This document shows, piece after piece, positions 17,752 to 26,329 of a stretch of DNA of 64,000 nucleotides. A program made the position numbers and the translations under genes. Position 1 is the first letter of the stretch; every line of letters begins with the position of its first letter. Below the pieces are notes generated by a model. It ran no database searches. It was not told the origin of the DNA and saw nothing but the letters and a program-made list of their open reading frames with translations. Origin of the DNA: Acidobacteriota bacterium (GTDB taxonomy: Bacteria > Acidobacteriota > Terriglobia > Terriglobales > SCQP01); NCBI GenBank assembly GCA_004299485.1, contig SCQP01000014.1, positions 186,001 to 250,000 on the forward strand, read 5' to 3'.

Positions 17752-18617
17752 TGAAACGGCAACGGCTTGTTGGCATCGCGGTGGTGGCGCTGGCCCTGGC
17801 GGGCCTGCTCAGCCTCGCGCTCTATCAACTCTTGCGGCGCAGCGTGGGCGCCGCGGCGGCGCCGCGCCTCACGAGCGTGGTGGCGGCGGCGGTGGCGCTG
17901 CCGCCGGGCAAGCGACTCCAAGGCAGCGACCTGAAGGTTCTGCGGCTGCCGGCCGGAGTCCTGCCGGCGCACGTGTACGCGCAGGAGGTGCAACTGCAGG
18001 GCAAGGTGCTGACCGTGGCGGCAGTTCCGAACCAGGTCATCGTCGGGGAAATGGTGGCAGCACCGGGTGCAGGCGTGGGGCTGCCACCACTGATTCCACC
18101 CGGCATGCGAGCGGTATCGGTCAAGGTGAACGACGTGGTATCGGTGGCGGGCTTTGCGGTACCAGGCACGCACGTGGACGTGCTGTTTACGGGCAATCCC
18201 AGTGTCAACCAGAATCCGCGCACGATCACCACGGTCACGCTGCTGGCGAACGTGCAGGTACTCACGGCGGGTCAACAGATGGAAAAAAGTCCGGACGGCA
18301 AACCGGAACAGGTTGCAGTGATTACGTTGCTGGTGACGCCGGAAGGAGCGGAGAAGCTGGCGCTGGCGGATGGATATGGCCGCATTCAGTTGGCGCTGCG
18401 CAATCCACTGGATGCGAAAGCGCAGTCCACGCCGCCGGTGCTGAATGCCAGCCTGTTCGACGGCGAGCCACCCCGGCTAGAGAGACGGAGACCGCGCGCG
18501 GCCGGCACCAAAGCGCGAGTGGCAAAGGCGCCGCAGCCCTGGGCGGTGAACGTGATCGTGGGCGGTCAGCACCAGAAGGTGGCATTTCCGCCGCTGGTGC
18601 GGGGAGGAGGCCAGTAA
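17751..18617 (+). CDS. cpaB: Flp pilus assembly protein CpaB/RcpC
   Basis: The ATG at 17751 overlaps the previous stop; a longer open frame upstream is an out-of-frame shadow of that gene. The 288-residue product has an N-terminal helix (RLVGIAVVALALAGLLSLAL) followed by an SAF domain and the conserved block PPGMRAVSVKVNDVVSVAGF, then PGTHVDVLFTG, which are CpaB hallmarks. It is a periplasmic partner of the secretin encoded next. A basic segment (RLERRRPRAAGTKARVAK) precedes the C-terminal end. Confidence 0.92.
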   Translation: MKRQRLVGIAVVALALAGLLSLALYQLLRRSVGAAAAPRLTSVVAAAVALPPGKRLQGSDLKVLRLPAGVLPAHVYAQEVQLQGKVLTVAAVPNQVIVGEMVAAPGAGVGLPPLIPPGMRAVSVKVNDVVSVAGFAVPGTHVDVLFTGNPSVNQNPRTITTVTLLANVQVLTAGQQMEKSPDGKPEQVAVITLLVTPEGAEKLALADGYGRIQLALRNPLDAKAQSTPPVLNASLFDGEPPRLERRRPRAAGTKARVAKAPQPWAVNVIVGGQHQKVAFPPLVRGGGQ

Positions 18618-20299
18618 TGACAACACAATGGATGAGACTGCCGCATGGACACGCAGCGATCTGGGTAGCCGTGAGTTTGGGAGCGGTGCTCGCCAACGCT
18701 CCAGGAGCGATGTTAGGCGCACAGACGCCGGCGATCCATGATCCGGCGTTGGTGGTGGCGAGGCCGGCGCTGGAAGTGCAGGGGCCGGCGCCGGTGGCGA
18801 TTGCCAAGCTGACGGTGGCACAGCCACCTTTTGCTGGAGCCGCCCTCCCGCGGGTCGGGCTGTGGCTGGGCTTCGCCCCCCGGCAACGGACGCCCGCAGG
18901 TGCTCATGGCGTCTCCAAGTTGCCGCGACCGGAGGCGCACGGGCCAGCCCTGGCGGCCACAGTTGCGAGTCCGGCGGCTGCCGCCGTGGGGCCGCCGGCG
19001 GCGAAGCTTGCGGTCGCGGACACCGCAGCGGGAATGGCCGCGCCGGAGAGCCTGGAGCTGGAGACGCATCACAGCCTGCTGGTGCAAAGCCGGGAGCCGC
19101 TGACCCAGGTTTCGGTCGCTGACAATGCCATCGCCGAGGTCACGGTGGTTTCGCCCTACCAGGTGCTGGTGCAGGGGAAAGCGCCGGGCGACGTTTCGAT
19201 GTTGCTCTGGGATGCGGATCACCACGTCCACCCCTACACGCTGCGGGTGAAGCTGGATCCGGCGCCGCTGCAGCAGGTGCTGGCCGGGCTGTTTCCGGAG
19301 CACACGCCGCGAGTGACGGCGAGCGGCGGCGCGCTGGTGCTGAGCGGCGTGTTGCCCGACAAGGCCACGGCGCAGCGGGCGCTGGAAGTAGCCGCGGGCT
19401 TTTCCGGCAAGGTGGTGAACGACCTGAAAATCGATGCGGCGCCCGACCCGCCGCAGGTGCTGCTGCAGGTGCGCTTCGCCGAGGTCAACCGCAGCGCGGT
19501 GTCACAATTGGGCGCAAACCTGATCTCCACCGGCAAGGGCATGGTGGGTTCGGTCGGAACGCAACAGTTCGGACCGCCGACGGGAGCGGTGGCGCCGCCC
19601 TCCGGTCAAGTTCCGCAAGGCACGACGAATCTCGGCGGCAATGGCGGCACCTTCGGATTGAACGATCTGCTGAACGTGTTTCTGTTCAACCGCAGCGCCG
19701 ATATCGGGTTGACGTTGAAAGCGCTGGAGCAGAAGAGCCTGCTGCAGATTCTAGCCGAACCGAACCTGCTGGCGATGGATGGCAAGCAGGCGAGCTTTCT
19801 GGCCGGGGGTGAATTCCCGTTCCCGGTGGTACAGGGGCAGGGGGCGGTCAACAGCGTCACCATCGAGTTCAAGCCGTTTGGTGTCAATCTGCATTTCACG
19901 CCGACGGTACTGAGCGACGGAACGATTGACCTCAAGGTTGCACCCGAAGTCAGCGCGCTGGATTTTTCCAACGGACTGACTGTCTCCGGTTTCCGGGTTC
20001 CGGCGCTTACCACGCGCCGGGCGGAAACCGAGCTGGAGCTATCGGATGGCCAGAGCTTCGTGATCGCCGGCCTGATGGACAACCGGGTGAGCCAGAGCAT
20101 GGCCAAGATTCCGGGCCTGGGTGACATTCCGATTTTGGGCGCGTTTTTCCGCAGCCACGACAACAACCGCAGCCGCGACGAACTGATGGTGGTGGTGACG
20201 GCCCATCTGGTGCAGCCGAGCACGGTGGCACCGAAGCTGCCGGCGATGCCGGTGCCGTTTATCAACCCCGCCAAATTTGATGGCAAGGACAAGGGGTAA
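18617..20299 (+). CDS. cpaC: Tad pilus secretin (CpaC/RcpA)
   Basis: The 560-residue protein has an N-terminal hydrophobic stretch, a Pro/Ala-rich spacer, the pilus N-domain (HHSLLVQSREPLTQVSVADN), a BON-like domain (TDKATAQRALEV form: DKATAQRALEVAAGF) and the secretin domain. The latter contains LLAMDGKQASFLAGGEFPFP and the closing VPGLGDIPILG-type segment (here IPGLGDIPILGAFFRS). It should form the outer-membrane channel for the Flp pilus. The start codon overlaps the CpaB stop (TAATG). Confidence 0.93.
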   Translation: MTTQWMRLPHGHAAIWVAVSLGAVLANAPGAMLGAQTPAIHDPALVVARPALEVQGPAPVAIAKLTVAQPPFAGAALPRVGLWLGFAPRQRTPAGAHGVSKLPRPEAHGPALAATVASPAAAAVGPPAAKLAVADTAAGMAAPESLELETHHSLLVQSREPLTQVSVADNAIAEVTVVSPYQVLVQGKAPGDVSMLLWDADHHVHPYTLRVKLDPAPLQQVLAGLFPEHTPRVTASGGALVLSGVLPDKATAQRALEVAAGFSGKVVNDLKIDAAPDPPQVLLQVRFAEVNRSAVSQLGANLISTGKGMVGSVGTQQFGPPTGAVAPPSGQVPQGTTNLGGNGGTFGLNDLLNVFLFNRSADIGLTLKALEQKSLLQILAEPNLLAMDGKQASFLAGGEFPFPVVQGQGAVNSVTIEFKPFGVNLHFTPTVLSDGTIDLKVAPEVSALDFSNGLTVSGFRVPALTTRRAETELELSDGQSFVIAGLMDNRVSQSMAKIPGLGDIPILGAFFRSHDNNRSRDELMVVVTAHLVQPSTVAPKLPAMPVPFINPAKFDGKDKG

Positions 20300-20303
20300 G
20301 GCG

Positions 20304-21413
20304 ATGCGACGGGCACAGCAGGGAGTGACGGCGGTTCTGGTGGCGTTGACGTTGACGGCAGTGTGCGGGATGGGGGCGCTGGCGCTGGACGTGGGGGTGC
20401 TGTTCGCCGCCAAAAACAGTGCGCAAAACGCGGCCGATGCGGGAGCGCTGGCGGGGGCGTTCACGTTCCTGAATCCGGCGGCGGTGCAGCCGGCGGCAGC
20501 GCAGACAACAGCGGTGGCGCTGGCGAACGCCAATTCGATTCTGGGCCAGCCGGTGCAGATCAACAGCGGCAACGTCAGCGTGGACATCGCCAATCAGATG
20601 GTCACGGTGACGGTGCCGCGGACCGGGAGCAACGGCATCCAGACGTTTTTTGCCCGCGTGTTCGGAGTAACACACGCCGATGTGCTGGCGACGGCGAGCG
20701 GGCAAACGTTGCCGTGGGCGAGCGGTACGGGCAATTTGCGGCCGCTGTTTGTGCCCAACACGATCCTGAGCAACCAGGCGCCGGTGGCGGCCTGCCTGGC
20801 CAATCAGACAATTCTTGACAGCCAAGGGAACCTGACGAGCTTTGCCCGCAGCCAGATTGGCGCAGCCCTGATCATGCGGCCGACGAGCCCGAGCGGGGCG
20901 CTGCTGCCCGGGCAGTTTTATTCGCTGGACTTTGGCAACGGCGCGCAGACCTACGCCTGCGCGCTCGGATCCAGCCTGACGACCTGCGGCATTTCGCCGA
21001 ACGTGGGCATCTGTGGCAACTCATACCCCACCGAGAACGGCAACATGGTGGGGCCGACGACGCAGGGAATTAACAATCTAGTCGGGAGCTTTCCAGACAT
21101 CTGGGAGGCACCGGGCGCTTACCTGCACTCCAACGGCACCATCACCGATACCAGCCCGCAGGTGGCGACGGTGGCCGTGTGGGATGATTGCTGTCCCAAT
21201 TGCGCGGTCGGAACCGGCAAGAGCATGGTGACGATCATTGGGTTCAGCAACTGGTTCATCGAGGGCATGACGAACAGTGGCGGCCCGGGGGTTTTGGCCA
21301 ATTTTCTGGATGGAGCGGCTTGCGGTGTCAACAATGCCAACGGTGGTAGCACGGGGACGGTGAGCAACGCTCCGTATGGCATCCCAGTGCGTCTGGTGAC
21401 GCCGAATCCGTAA
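20304..21413 (+). CDS. TadG-like pilus assembly protein
   Basis: The ATG at 20304 gives MRRAQQGVTAVLVALTLTAV, a pseudopilin-like leader with one membrane helix. It is followed by LDVGVLFAAKNSAQNAADAG, the diagnostic TadG/Flp-associated motif. The 369-residue product ends with a cysteine-containing extracytoplasmic domain (DDCCPNCAVG). No clear von Willebrand A domain is visible, so it is a TadG N-terminal type with its own tail. It lies directly after the secretin gene. Confidence 0.82.
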   Translation: MRRAQQGVTAVLVALTLTAVCGMGALALDVGVLFAAKNSAQNAADAGALAGAFTFLNPAAVQPAAAQTTAVALANANSILGQPVQINSGNVSVDIANQMVTVTVPRTGSNGIQTFFARVFGVTHADVLATASGQTLPWASGTGNLRPLFVPNTILSNQAPVAACLANQTILDSQGNLTSFARSQIGAALIMRPTSPSGALLPGQFYSLDFGNGAQTYACALGSSLTTCGISPNVGICGNSYPTENGNMVGPTTQGINNLVGSFPDIWEAPGAYLHSNGTITDTSPQVATVAVWDDCCPNCAVGTGKSMVTIIGFSNWFIEGMTNSGGPGVLANFLDGAACGVNNANGGSTGTVSNAPYGIPVRLVTPNP

Positions 21414-21432
21414 GGGCAGAGACGAACCTGTC

Positions 21433-22635
21433 ATGAAAACAAGCATTGTGGCCGCCAGCGAGGCGGAGCTGAAAACACTGGAAAGAGTACTGGAGCAAAG
21501 CGGGCGCGGCGGCGCGGCGGGACCAGGGATAGTGTTACCGGTACCGTTTCCCGGGACGCCGCTGGCGCTCCGGCCACTGCTGGCACAAGCGCCGGAGGCA
21601 GTGCTGGTGGATCTGCCCAGCGCGGAGGCGGCGCTGGAGGCGGCCCTGGCGCTGATGCAGTGGCTGCGCGAGGAGCTGCCCCTGTGCGCGGTGATGGCGG
21701 CGGGGCCGCTGGAGGCGCCGCAACTGATTGTGCGCGCGATGCGCGCCGGCGCGAGCGAGTATCTGGAGCGGCCGTTGCGGCCGGCGGCGCTGACGGAGGC
21801 GCTGGCGCGCTGCCGGCGCGCGCGCGCCGGCGGCGGAGGGGGAGGCAGCGCGCGGGGACTGCTGCTGGCGGTCCTGGGCGCGCGGGGCGGCTGCGGCGCG
21901 ACGACGGTCGCGGTCAACCTGGCGCTGTCCCTGCAAGCACAGCGCGGGAAGACGGACGGGCCAGTGGTGTTGCTGGACGCCGCGCCGCTGGGCCACGCGG
22001 CGCTGCACCTGAACCTTAAACCGCAATTCACGCTGCTGGACCTGCTCAGCCAGGCACAGCGACTGGATGCCACCCTGCTGCGGGGCATGCTGCTGCCGCA
22101 TGCCTCCGGGATTGCTCTGCTGGCGGGCACGCGGCAGCCGCTGACGCCCGAGCTGGCAGCGGGCGGAGCGCCGGCGGTGTGTCTGGACCTTTTGCTGCGC
22201 GCGTTTCCGTTGATCGTGGCGGATCTGTCGACGCGGCTCGATGAGCTGACGCGGGCGGTGATCGCGCAGGCCGGCCGCATTCTGTTGGTGACGCAGACGG
22301 ATGCGGTGGCGCTGTGGAGCGCGGCCATGGTGCGCCAGTACCTAGATACGGCGGCGCGGCTGCGGTTTGAGCTGGTGATCAACCGCGACCCGAGCACGCC
22401 GGTCAGCGATGTCGCAGCCCTGGAGGAATTGACGAAGACTCCGGTGCTGTGGCAACTGCCCTACGACCAGGCCGACGCGGCGGGGGCGATCGAACGGGGC
22501 GAGCCGGTGGTGTGCCAGCGGGATTCGGAGCTGGTGCGCAGTTTCCAGGCGCTGGGGCAAACGCTGTTGGGTCATGGGGAAAAGAAGCGGCCGCGGCGCT
22601 GGCCACGGCTATTCGGCGTGCGGGAGGCCGCCTAA
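21433..22635 (+). CDS. cpaE: Tad localisation ATPase CpaE/TadZ
   Basis: The 400-residue protein combines an N-terminal pseudo-receiver domain (residues about 1-125, no consensus phospho-Asp site) with a MinD/ParA-like domain. The P-loop reads GARGGCGATTVAVNLALS, lacking both lysines of the standard deviant Walker A, a known trait of TadZ/CpaE proteins. It helps place the pilus machine in the cell. It starts 19 bases after the TadG stop. Confidence 0.9.
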   Translation: MKTSIVAASEAELKTLERVLEQSGRGGAAGPGIVLPVPFPGTPLALRPLLAQAPEAVLVDLPSAEAALEAALALMQWLREELPLCAVMAAGPLEAPQLIVRAMRAGASEYLERPLRPAALTEALARCRRARAGGGGGGSARGLLLAVLGARGGCGATTVAVNLALSLQAQRGKTDGPVVLLDAAPLGHAALHLNLKPQFTLLDLLSQAQRLDATLLRGMLLPHASGIALLAGTRQPLTPELAAGGAPAVCLDLLLRAFPLIVADLSTRLDELTRAVIAQAGRILLVTQTDAVALWSAAMVRQYLDTAARLRFELVINRDPSTPVSDVAALEELTKTPVLWQLPYDQADAAGAIERGEPVVCQRDSELVRSFQALGQTLLGHGEKKRPRRWPRLFGVREAA

Positions 22636-22638
22636 GTC

Positions 22639-23955
22639 ATGGCTACCCTAGTAGAACGCTCCGGGTATCAGCAACTCAAAGGCGACTATCACCGCCGCGT
22701 GCTCGATCATTTGCACCTGGAGCAGCTCGACCGGATGCCGCGTGAGGAGGCAGAACGGGAAGTGGTGCGGCTGGTGCGGACGCTGCTGGCGCAGGAACAG
22801 GCGCCGCTCAGTCTGGCGGAACGGGACGTGCTGGCGGCTGATCTGGTGGACGAGATTTTTGGTTTTGGTCCACTGGAAACGCTGCTGCGCGATCCGGCCA
22901 TCAGCGACATTCTGGTCAACGGCGCGGATCAGATCTATGTAGAGCGCGGAGGGCGGCTGAGCAAGAGCGGCGTCACGTTTCGCGACGACGCCCACCTGCT
23001 GCGCATCCTTGATCGCATTGTCAGCCGGGTGGGGCGGCGCATTGACGAAAGCTCGCCGATGGTGGACGCGCGCCTGGCAGACGGCTCGCGCGTCAACGCC
23101 ATCATTCCGCCGCTGGCGCTGGATGGTCCGTGCGTGTCGATCCGGCGCTTCGGCGCCACGCCGCTGCGGGCCGAGGGCCTGCTGGCACAGCAAAGCCTGA
23201 CGCCGGCGATGCTGGCGGTGTTGGCGGCCTGCGTGCGCGGGCGGCTGAATATGCTGATTTCGGGAGGCACGGGCGCGGGCAAGACGACACTGCTGAACGT
23301 GCTCTCCGGCTACATTCCGGAATGGGAGCGGGTGATCACCATCGAGGACGCGGCAGAACTGCAACTCAAGCAGGAGCACGTGGTGCGGCTGGAGACGCGG
23401 CCGCCGAATGTGGAAGGCGAAGGGGCGGTACGGCAGCGGCAATTAGTGATCAACAGCCTGCGGATGCGCCCCGACCGGATCGTGATGGGCGAGTGCCGGG
23501 GCGAAGAGGCGGTGGACATGCTGCAGGCGATGAACACTGGCCACGACGGCTCGCTGACCACCATCCACGCCAATTCGCCGCGGGATGCCCTGGGGCGGCT
23601 GGAGACGATGGCGAGCATGGCGAATCTTCATCTGCCGGAGCGCGCCATCCGGCGCCAGATCGCCTCAGCGCTGCAAGTGGTGATTCAACTGGCGCGGCTT
23701 TCCGACGGGACGCGCAAGATTCTGAGCATCGCGGAAATCACCGGCATGGAAGGGGATGCGATCTGCATGCAGGAGCTGTTCCGCTTTGAGCGCATGGGAT
23801 TGAATGAGCGCGGCGGCGTGCGCGGACGATTCCAGGGCACGGGGCTGCGGCCGCAGTTTACCGAGCGGCTGGCGGCAATGGGCGAACACCTCAAGCTGGA
23901 GGCGCTAATGGATGGCGTCGAAGTGGGAACCGAAAGCCGGGAGAAACCATGTTGA
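22639..23955 (+). CDS. cpaF: Tad pilus assembly ATPase CpaF/TadA
   Basis: The 438-residue hexameric secretion ATPase has Walker [18 protein letters not shown], an Asp box, Walker B-type [20 protein letters not shown] and the His box [20 protein letters not shown]. The N-terminal domain (about residues 1-110) is the usual helical CpaF domain. It powers pilin extraction and assembly at the inner membrane. The stop overlaps the next start by 7 bases. Confidence 0.96.
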   Translation: MATLVERSGYQQLKGDYHRRVLDHLHLEQLDRMPREEAEREVVRLVRTLLAQEQAPLSLAERDVLAADLVDEIFGFGPLETLLRDPAISDILVNGADQIYVERGGRLSKSGVTFRDDAHLLRILDRIVSRVGRRIDESSPMVDARLADGSRVNAIIPPLALDGPCVSIRRFGATPLRAEGLLAQQSLTPAMLAVLAACVRGRLNMLISGGTGAGKTTLLNVLSGYIPEWERVITIEDAAELQLKQEHVVRLETRPPNVEGEGAVRQRQLVINSLRMRPDRIVMGECRGEEAVDMLQAMNTGHDGSLTTIHANSPRDALGRLETMASMANLHLPERAIRRQIASALQVVIQLARLSDGTRKILSIAEITGMEGDAICMQELFRFERMGLNERGGVRGRFQGTGLRPQFTERLAAMGEHLKLEALMDGVEVGTESREKPC

Positions 23956-24911
23956 CTACACTGCTCCCCTTTGTCTTGCTGATTGTGATCCTGCTGGCGG
24001 GCCTGTGGCTGGCGCGGAACCATGAAGGCAAGCGGCTGCGGCAGTTGCGCGACCGCTTGCACCTGATCGAGGAGTCGGAGACACGGGCGGAACGGCCGAG
24101 CCTGAAGCTACTGCGCGACGACCTGCTCAGCGAGATCCCGATTTTGCACCGCTGGCTGAGCCAGCGGCGGCTGGGGGCGCGGCTGCGCACCTGGCTGCAG
24201 CAGGCGGGGATGACGCTGCGTCCGGGCAAATACCTGTTGTTGGTGGCTGGGGTAGGAGCGGTGGGAGGGCTGGTAGCGCGGCTGGCGCTGCCGGGCTGGG
24301 AGTTTCTGGTAGGGCTGGGGGTAGGGATGTGGCTGCCCTATGCGCTGGTGGCATACCGGCGCGGGCGGCGGCTGGCGCAATTTACCGCCCAGTTCCCTTC
24401 CGCCATTGATCTGCTGGTGCGCGCCAGCCGGGCGGGCCATCCGCCCAACGCCAGCTTTGAGCTGATCGCCAACGAAATGCCGGAACCGATCGCGGGAGAA
24501 TTCCGGCAGGTATTCGAGCAGCAGCGCTTCGGCTTGCCGCTGCGCGACTGTCTGCTGAACCTGGCACAGCGGGTACCGGTGGTGGACGTCCAGTTTTTCG
24601 CCATCACGGTCATTGTGCAGAGCGAAAGCGGCGGAAATCTGGCGGAAATTCTGGAAAAGCTGGCCGGTATCATCCGCGAGCGCTTCCAACTGCAGCGGCA
24701 GGTCAAAATCCACACCGCCCAGGGGCGGATGACGCTGTGGGTACTGATGGGGCTGGCGCCGTTGCTGCTGCTCACCATGCTCGGGCTCAGTCACGATTTT
24801 GTGATGCCGCTGCTGACGGATCCGCTCGGGCGGATGATGCTGACGGTGGGAGTTGTGCTGCAGCTCATCGGTCTGTACTGGCTGAAAAAGATCATTGCGT
24901 TTGAGGTGTAG
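23949..24911 (+). CDS. tadB: Tad inner-membrane protein TadB
   Basis: The 320-residue product has N-terminal membrane helices, a central GspF/T2SSF domain (FPSAIDLLVRASRAGHPPNA, then VQSESGGNLAEILEKLAGII) and C-terminal helices. It forms the inner-membrane platform with TadC for the CpaF ATPase. Its start overlaps cpaF by 7 bases. Confidence 0.93.
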   Translation: MLTTLLPFVLLIVILLAGLWLARNHEGKRLRQLRDRLHLIEESETRAERPSLKLLRDDLLSEIPILHRWLSQRRLGARLRTWLQQAGMTLRPGKYLLLVAGVGAVGGLVARLALPGWEFLVGLGVGMWLPYALVAYRRGRRLAQFTAQFPSAIDLLVRASRAGHPPNASFELIANEMPEPIAGEFRQVFEQQRFGLPLRDCLLNLAQRVPVVDVQFFAITVIVQSESGGNLAEILEKLAGIIRERFQLQRQVKIHTAQGRMTLWVLMGLAPLLLLTMLGLSHDFVMPLLTDPLGRMMLTVGVVLQLIGLYWLKKIIAFEV

Positions 24912-24913
24912 TC

Positions 24914-25816
24914 ATGTCACCCGTAGTTCTCGCCACTGTAATTTGCGGCATTTTGGCACTGGCGCTGTTCCTGATGGGCGCGGCGATGCTGCATACGGAC
25001 TTGCCGGCGGTAGAACGGCTGCGGCTCTATCTGGGGTTACCGGCACGGCAGCGGCCCAAGCTGGCCCAACAACTGGAGGCGGCGCTGGCGCCGGCGGCCA
25101 AACTGCTGCCGCCCTCGGCACAGGAATCCAGCCGTACCCGCCAACGGCTGATCCAGGCGGGTTACCGGGAGCCGCGCCATCTCCAGATTTATTTTGGAGT
25201 GAGGGCGGTGCTGGTGCTGGCGCCCTTCCTGCTGCTGCTAGCCGCCGGCATGGCGCGGCGCGCACCGCTGCTATTGATGGCGGCTCCGGCACTGGGGTTG
25301 GTGTTGCCGCGTTTTCTGTTAAAACGGCGGGTGGCGCGGCGGGCACGCCGCATTGGCCATAGCCTACCCGACGTGCTCGACCTGCTGGTGATCTGCGTGG
25401 AAGCCGGGCTCGGCCTCGATGCGGCAATTCAGCGCGTGGCCAAGGAGTTGAAGATGCTGCATCCCGAACTGTGCGGCGAACTGGAACTGCTGGAGTTGGA
25501 ACTGCGCGCCGGGGTATCACGGCGCGAAGCGCTCCAGCATCTGGGGGAGCGCTGCGCGGTGGACGACCTGCGCACGTTGTCCGCGGCCCTGATCCAGACG
25601 GATCAGTTTGGGACTAGTGTGGGACAGGCGCTGCGCGCACACTCGCAATCGCTGCGAATCGAGCGCCGCCAGAGGCTGGAGGAAGACGCCGCGAAGCTGA
25701 GCATCAAGATGCTGCCGGTGCTGGCGCTGTTCGTGTTCCCGGCGGTGATGATCGTGGTCATGGGGCCGGCGGTCATCGCGCTGGTTCGCCATCTCGGCCC
25801 GCTGCTCACACGCTGA
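24914..25816 (+). CDS. tadC: Tad inner-membrane protein TadC
   Basis: The 300-residue protein has the T2SSF domain pattern LPDVLDLLVICVEAGLGLDA and QTDQFGTSVGQALRAHSQSL, flanked by membrane helices, ending in a hydrophobic segment (MLPVLALFVFPAVMIVVMGP). It is the second platform protein of the Tad machine, 2 bases after tadB. Confidence 0.93.
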   Translation: MSPVVLATVICGILALALFLMGAAMLHTDLPAVERLRLYLGLPARQRPKLAQQLEAALAPAAKLLPPSAQESSRTRQRLIQAGYREPRHLQIYFGVRAVLVLAPFLLLLAAGMARRAPLLLMAAPALGLVLPRFLLKRRVARRARRIGHSLPDVLDLLVICVEAGLGLDAAIQRVAKELKMLHPELCGELELLELELRAGVSRREALQHLGERCAVDDLRTLSAALIQTDQFGTSVGQALRAHSQSLRIERRQRLEEDAAKLSIKMLPVLALFVFPAVMIVVMGPAVIALVRHLGPLLTR

Positions 25817-25823
25817 GAGTCCG

Positions 25824-26192
25824 ATGACGTCGGCGATCAATCGTACTCGTGGAATCACGCTGGCTACGAACATGACCATCGCGGTTACGTTCTTTACGCG
25901 GCTGCGGGGCCTGTTGGGGAGGCGCCCAGAGGAGTTCAGCACGGGCGAAGGGCTCTGGATCTTTCCCAGCAAGGGCGTGCATGCGCTGGGAATGCGCTTC
26001 GCCATCGACGCGGTGTATCTGGACCGCAACTACCGCGTGGTGCACTGCGAATGCGGCCTGCGGCCGGGACGCCTGGGCGCGGTATGTAAAAGAGCGGCGG
26101 GTGTGCTCGAATTGCCTGCCGGAACGGTGGTGTCGAGCCAGACGCAGGTGGGCGACCTGGTGGTGTTCGGCGGGGCAGGCGAGCTGCGTTAG
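25824..26192 (+). CDS. DUF192 family protein
   Basis: The 122-residue protein matches the DUF192 fold. It contains FFTRLRGLLGR, EGLWIFPSKGVHALGMRFAI (the conserved HT/HTxxM-like region) and DAVYLDRNYRVV, and ends with LELPAGTV. The function of the family is not established. It starts 7 bases after tadC and is most likely the last gene of the pilus operon. Copy C of the dispersed repeat begins right at its stop codon. Confidence 0.85.
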   Translation: MTSAINRTRGITLATNMTIAVTFFTRLRGLLGRRPEEFSTGEGLWIFPSKGVHALGMRFAIDAVYLDRNYRVVHCECGLRPGRLGAVCKRAAGVLELPAGTVVSSQTQVGDLVVFGGAGELR

Positions 26193-26304
26193 GTGGCTCG
26201 CCTCTTTTTGCCCTGGTCGCTCCCGTTGGTCGCTTGAAGTGCGGGCTTCGAGTCCCGGCAGGGTCGGCTCGCTGGCGCTCAGGGCTCCTCCAAGCTGCCG
26301 CCAT
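26193..26304 (+). repeat. dispersed intergenic repeat, copy C
   Basis: Full-length copy of about 112 bases, roughly 90% identical by eye to copy D. It starts GTGGCTCGCCTCTTTTTG and ends CAAGCTGCCGCCAT. It fills most of the gap between the convergent DUF192 and TPR genes. Confidence 0.85.
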
Positions 26305-26329
26305 AGGCTGAATTGGCCGTCCTGGGTTT

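Noticed and set aside
21433-22635. missing P-loop lysines in the CpaE ATPase as a sign of inactivation
   Set aside because: TadZ/CpaE proteins commonly have this GGxGATT form, so it is a family trait and not damage.
26193-26304. tRNA T-arm-like stretch (GGGCTTCGAGTCCC) in repeat copy C
   Set aside because: The stem closing pair is a mismatch, no acceptor, D or anticodon arms are found, and the stretch is not kept in copy A. It is a chance resemblance.
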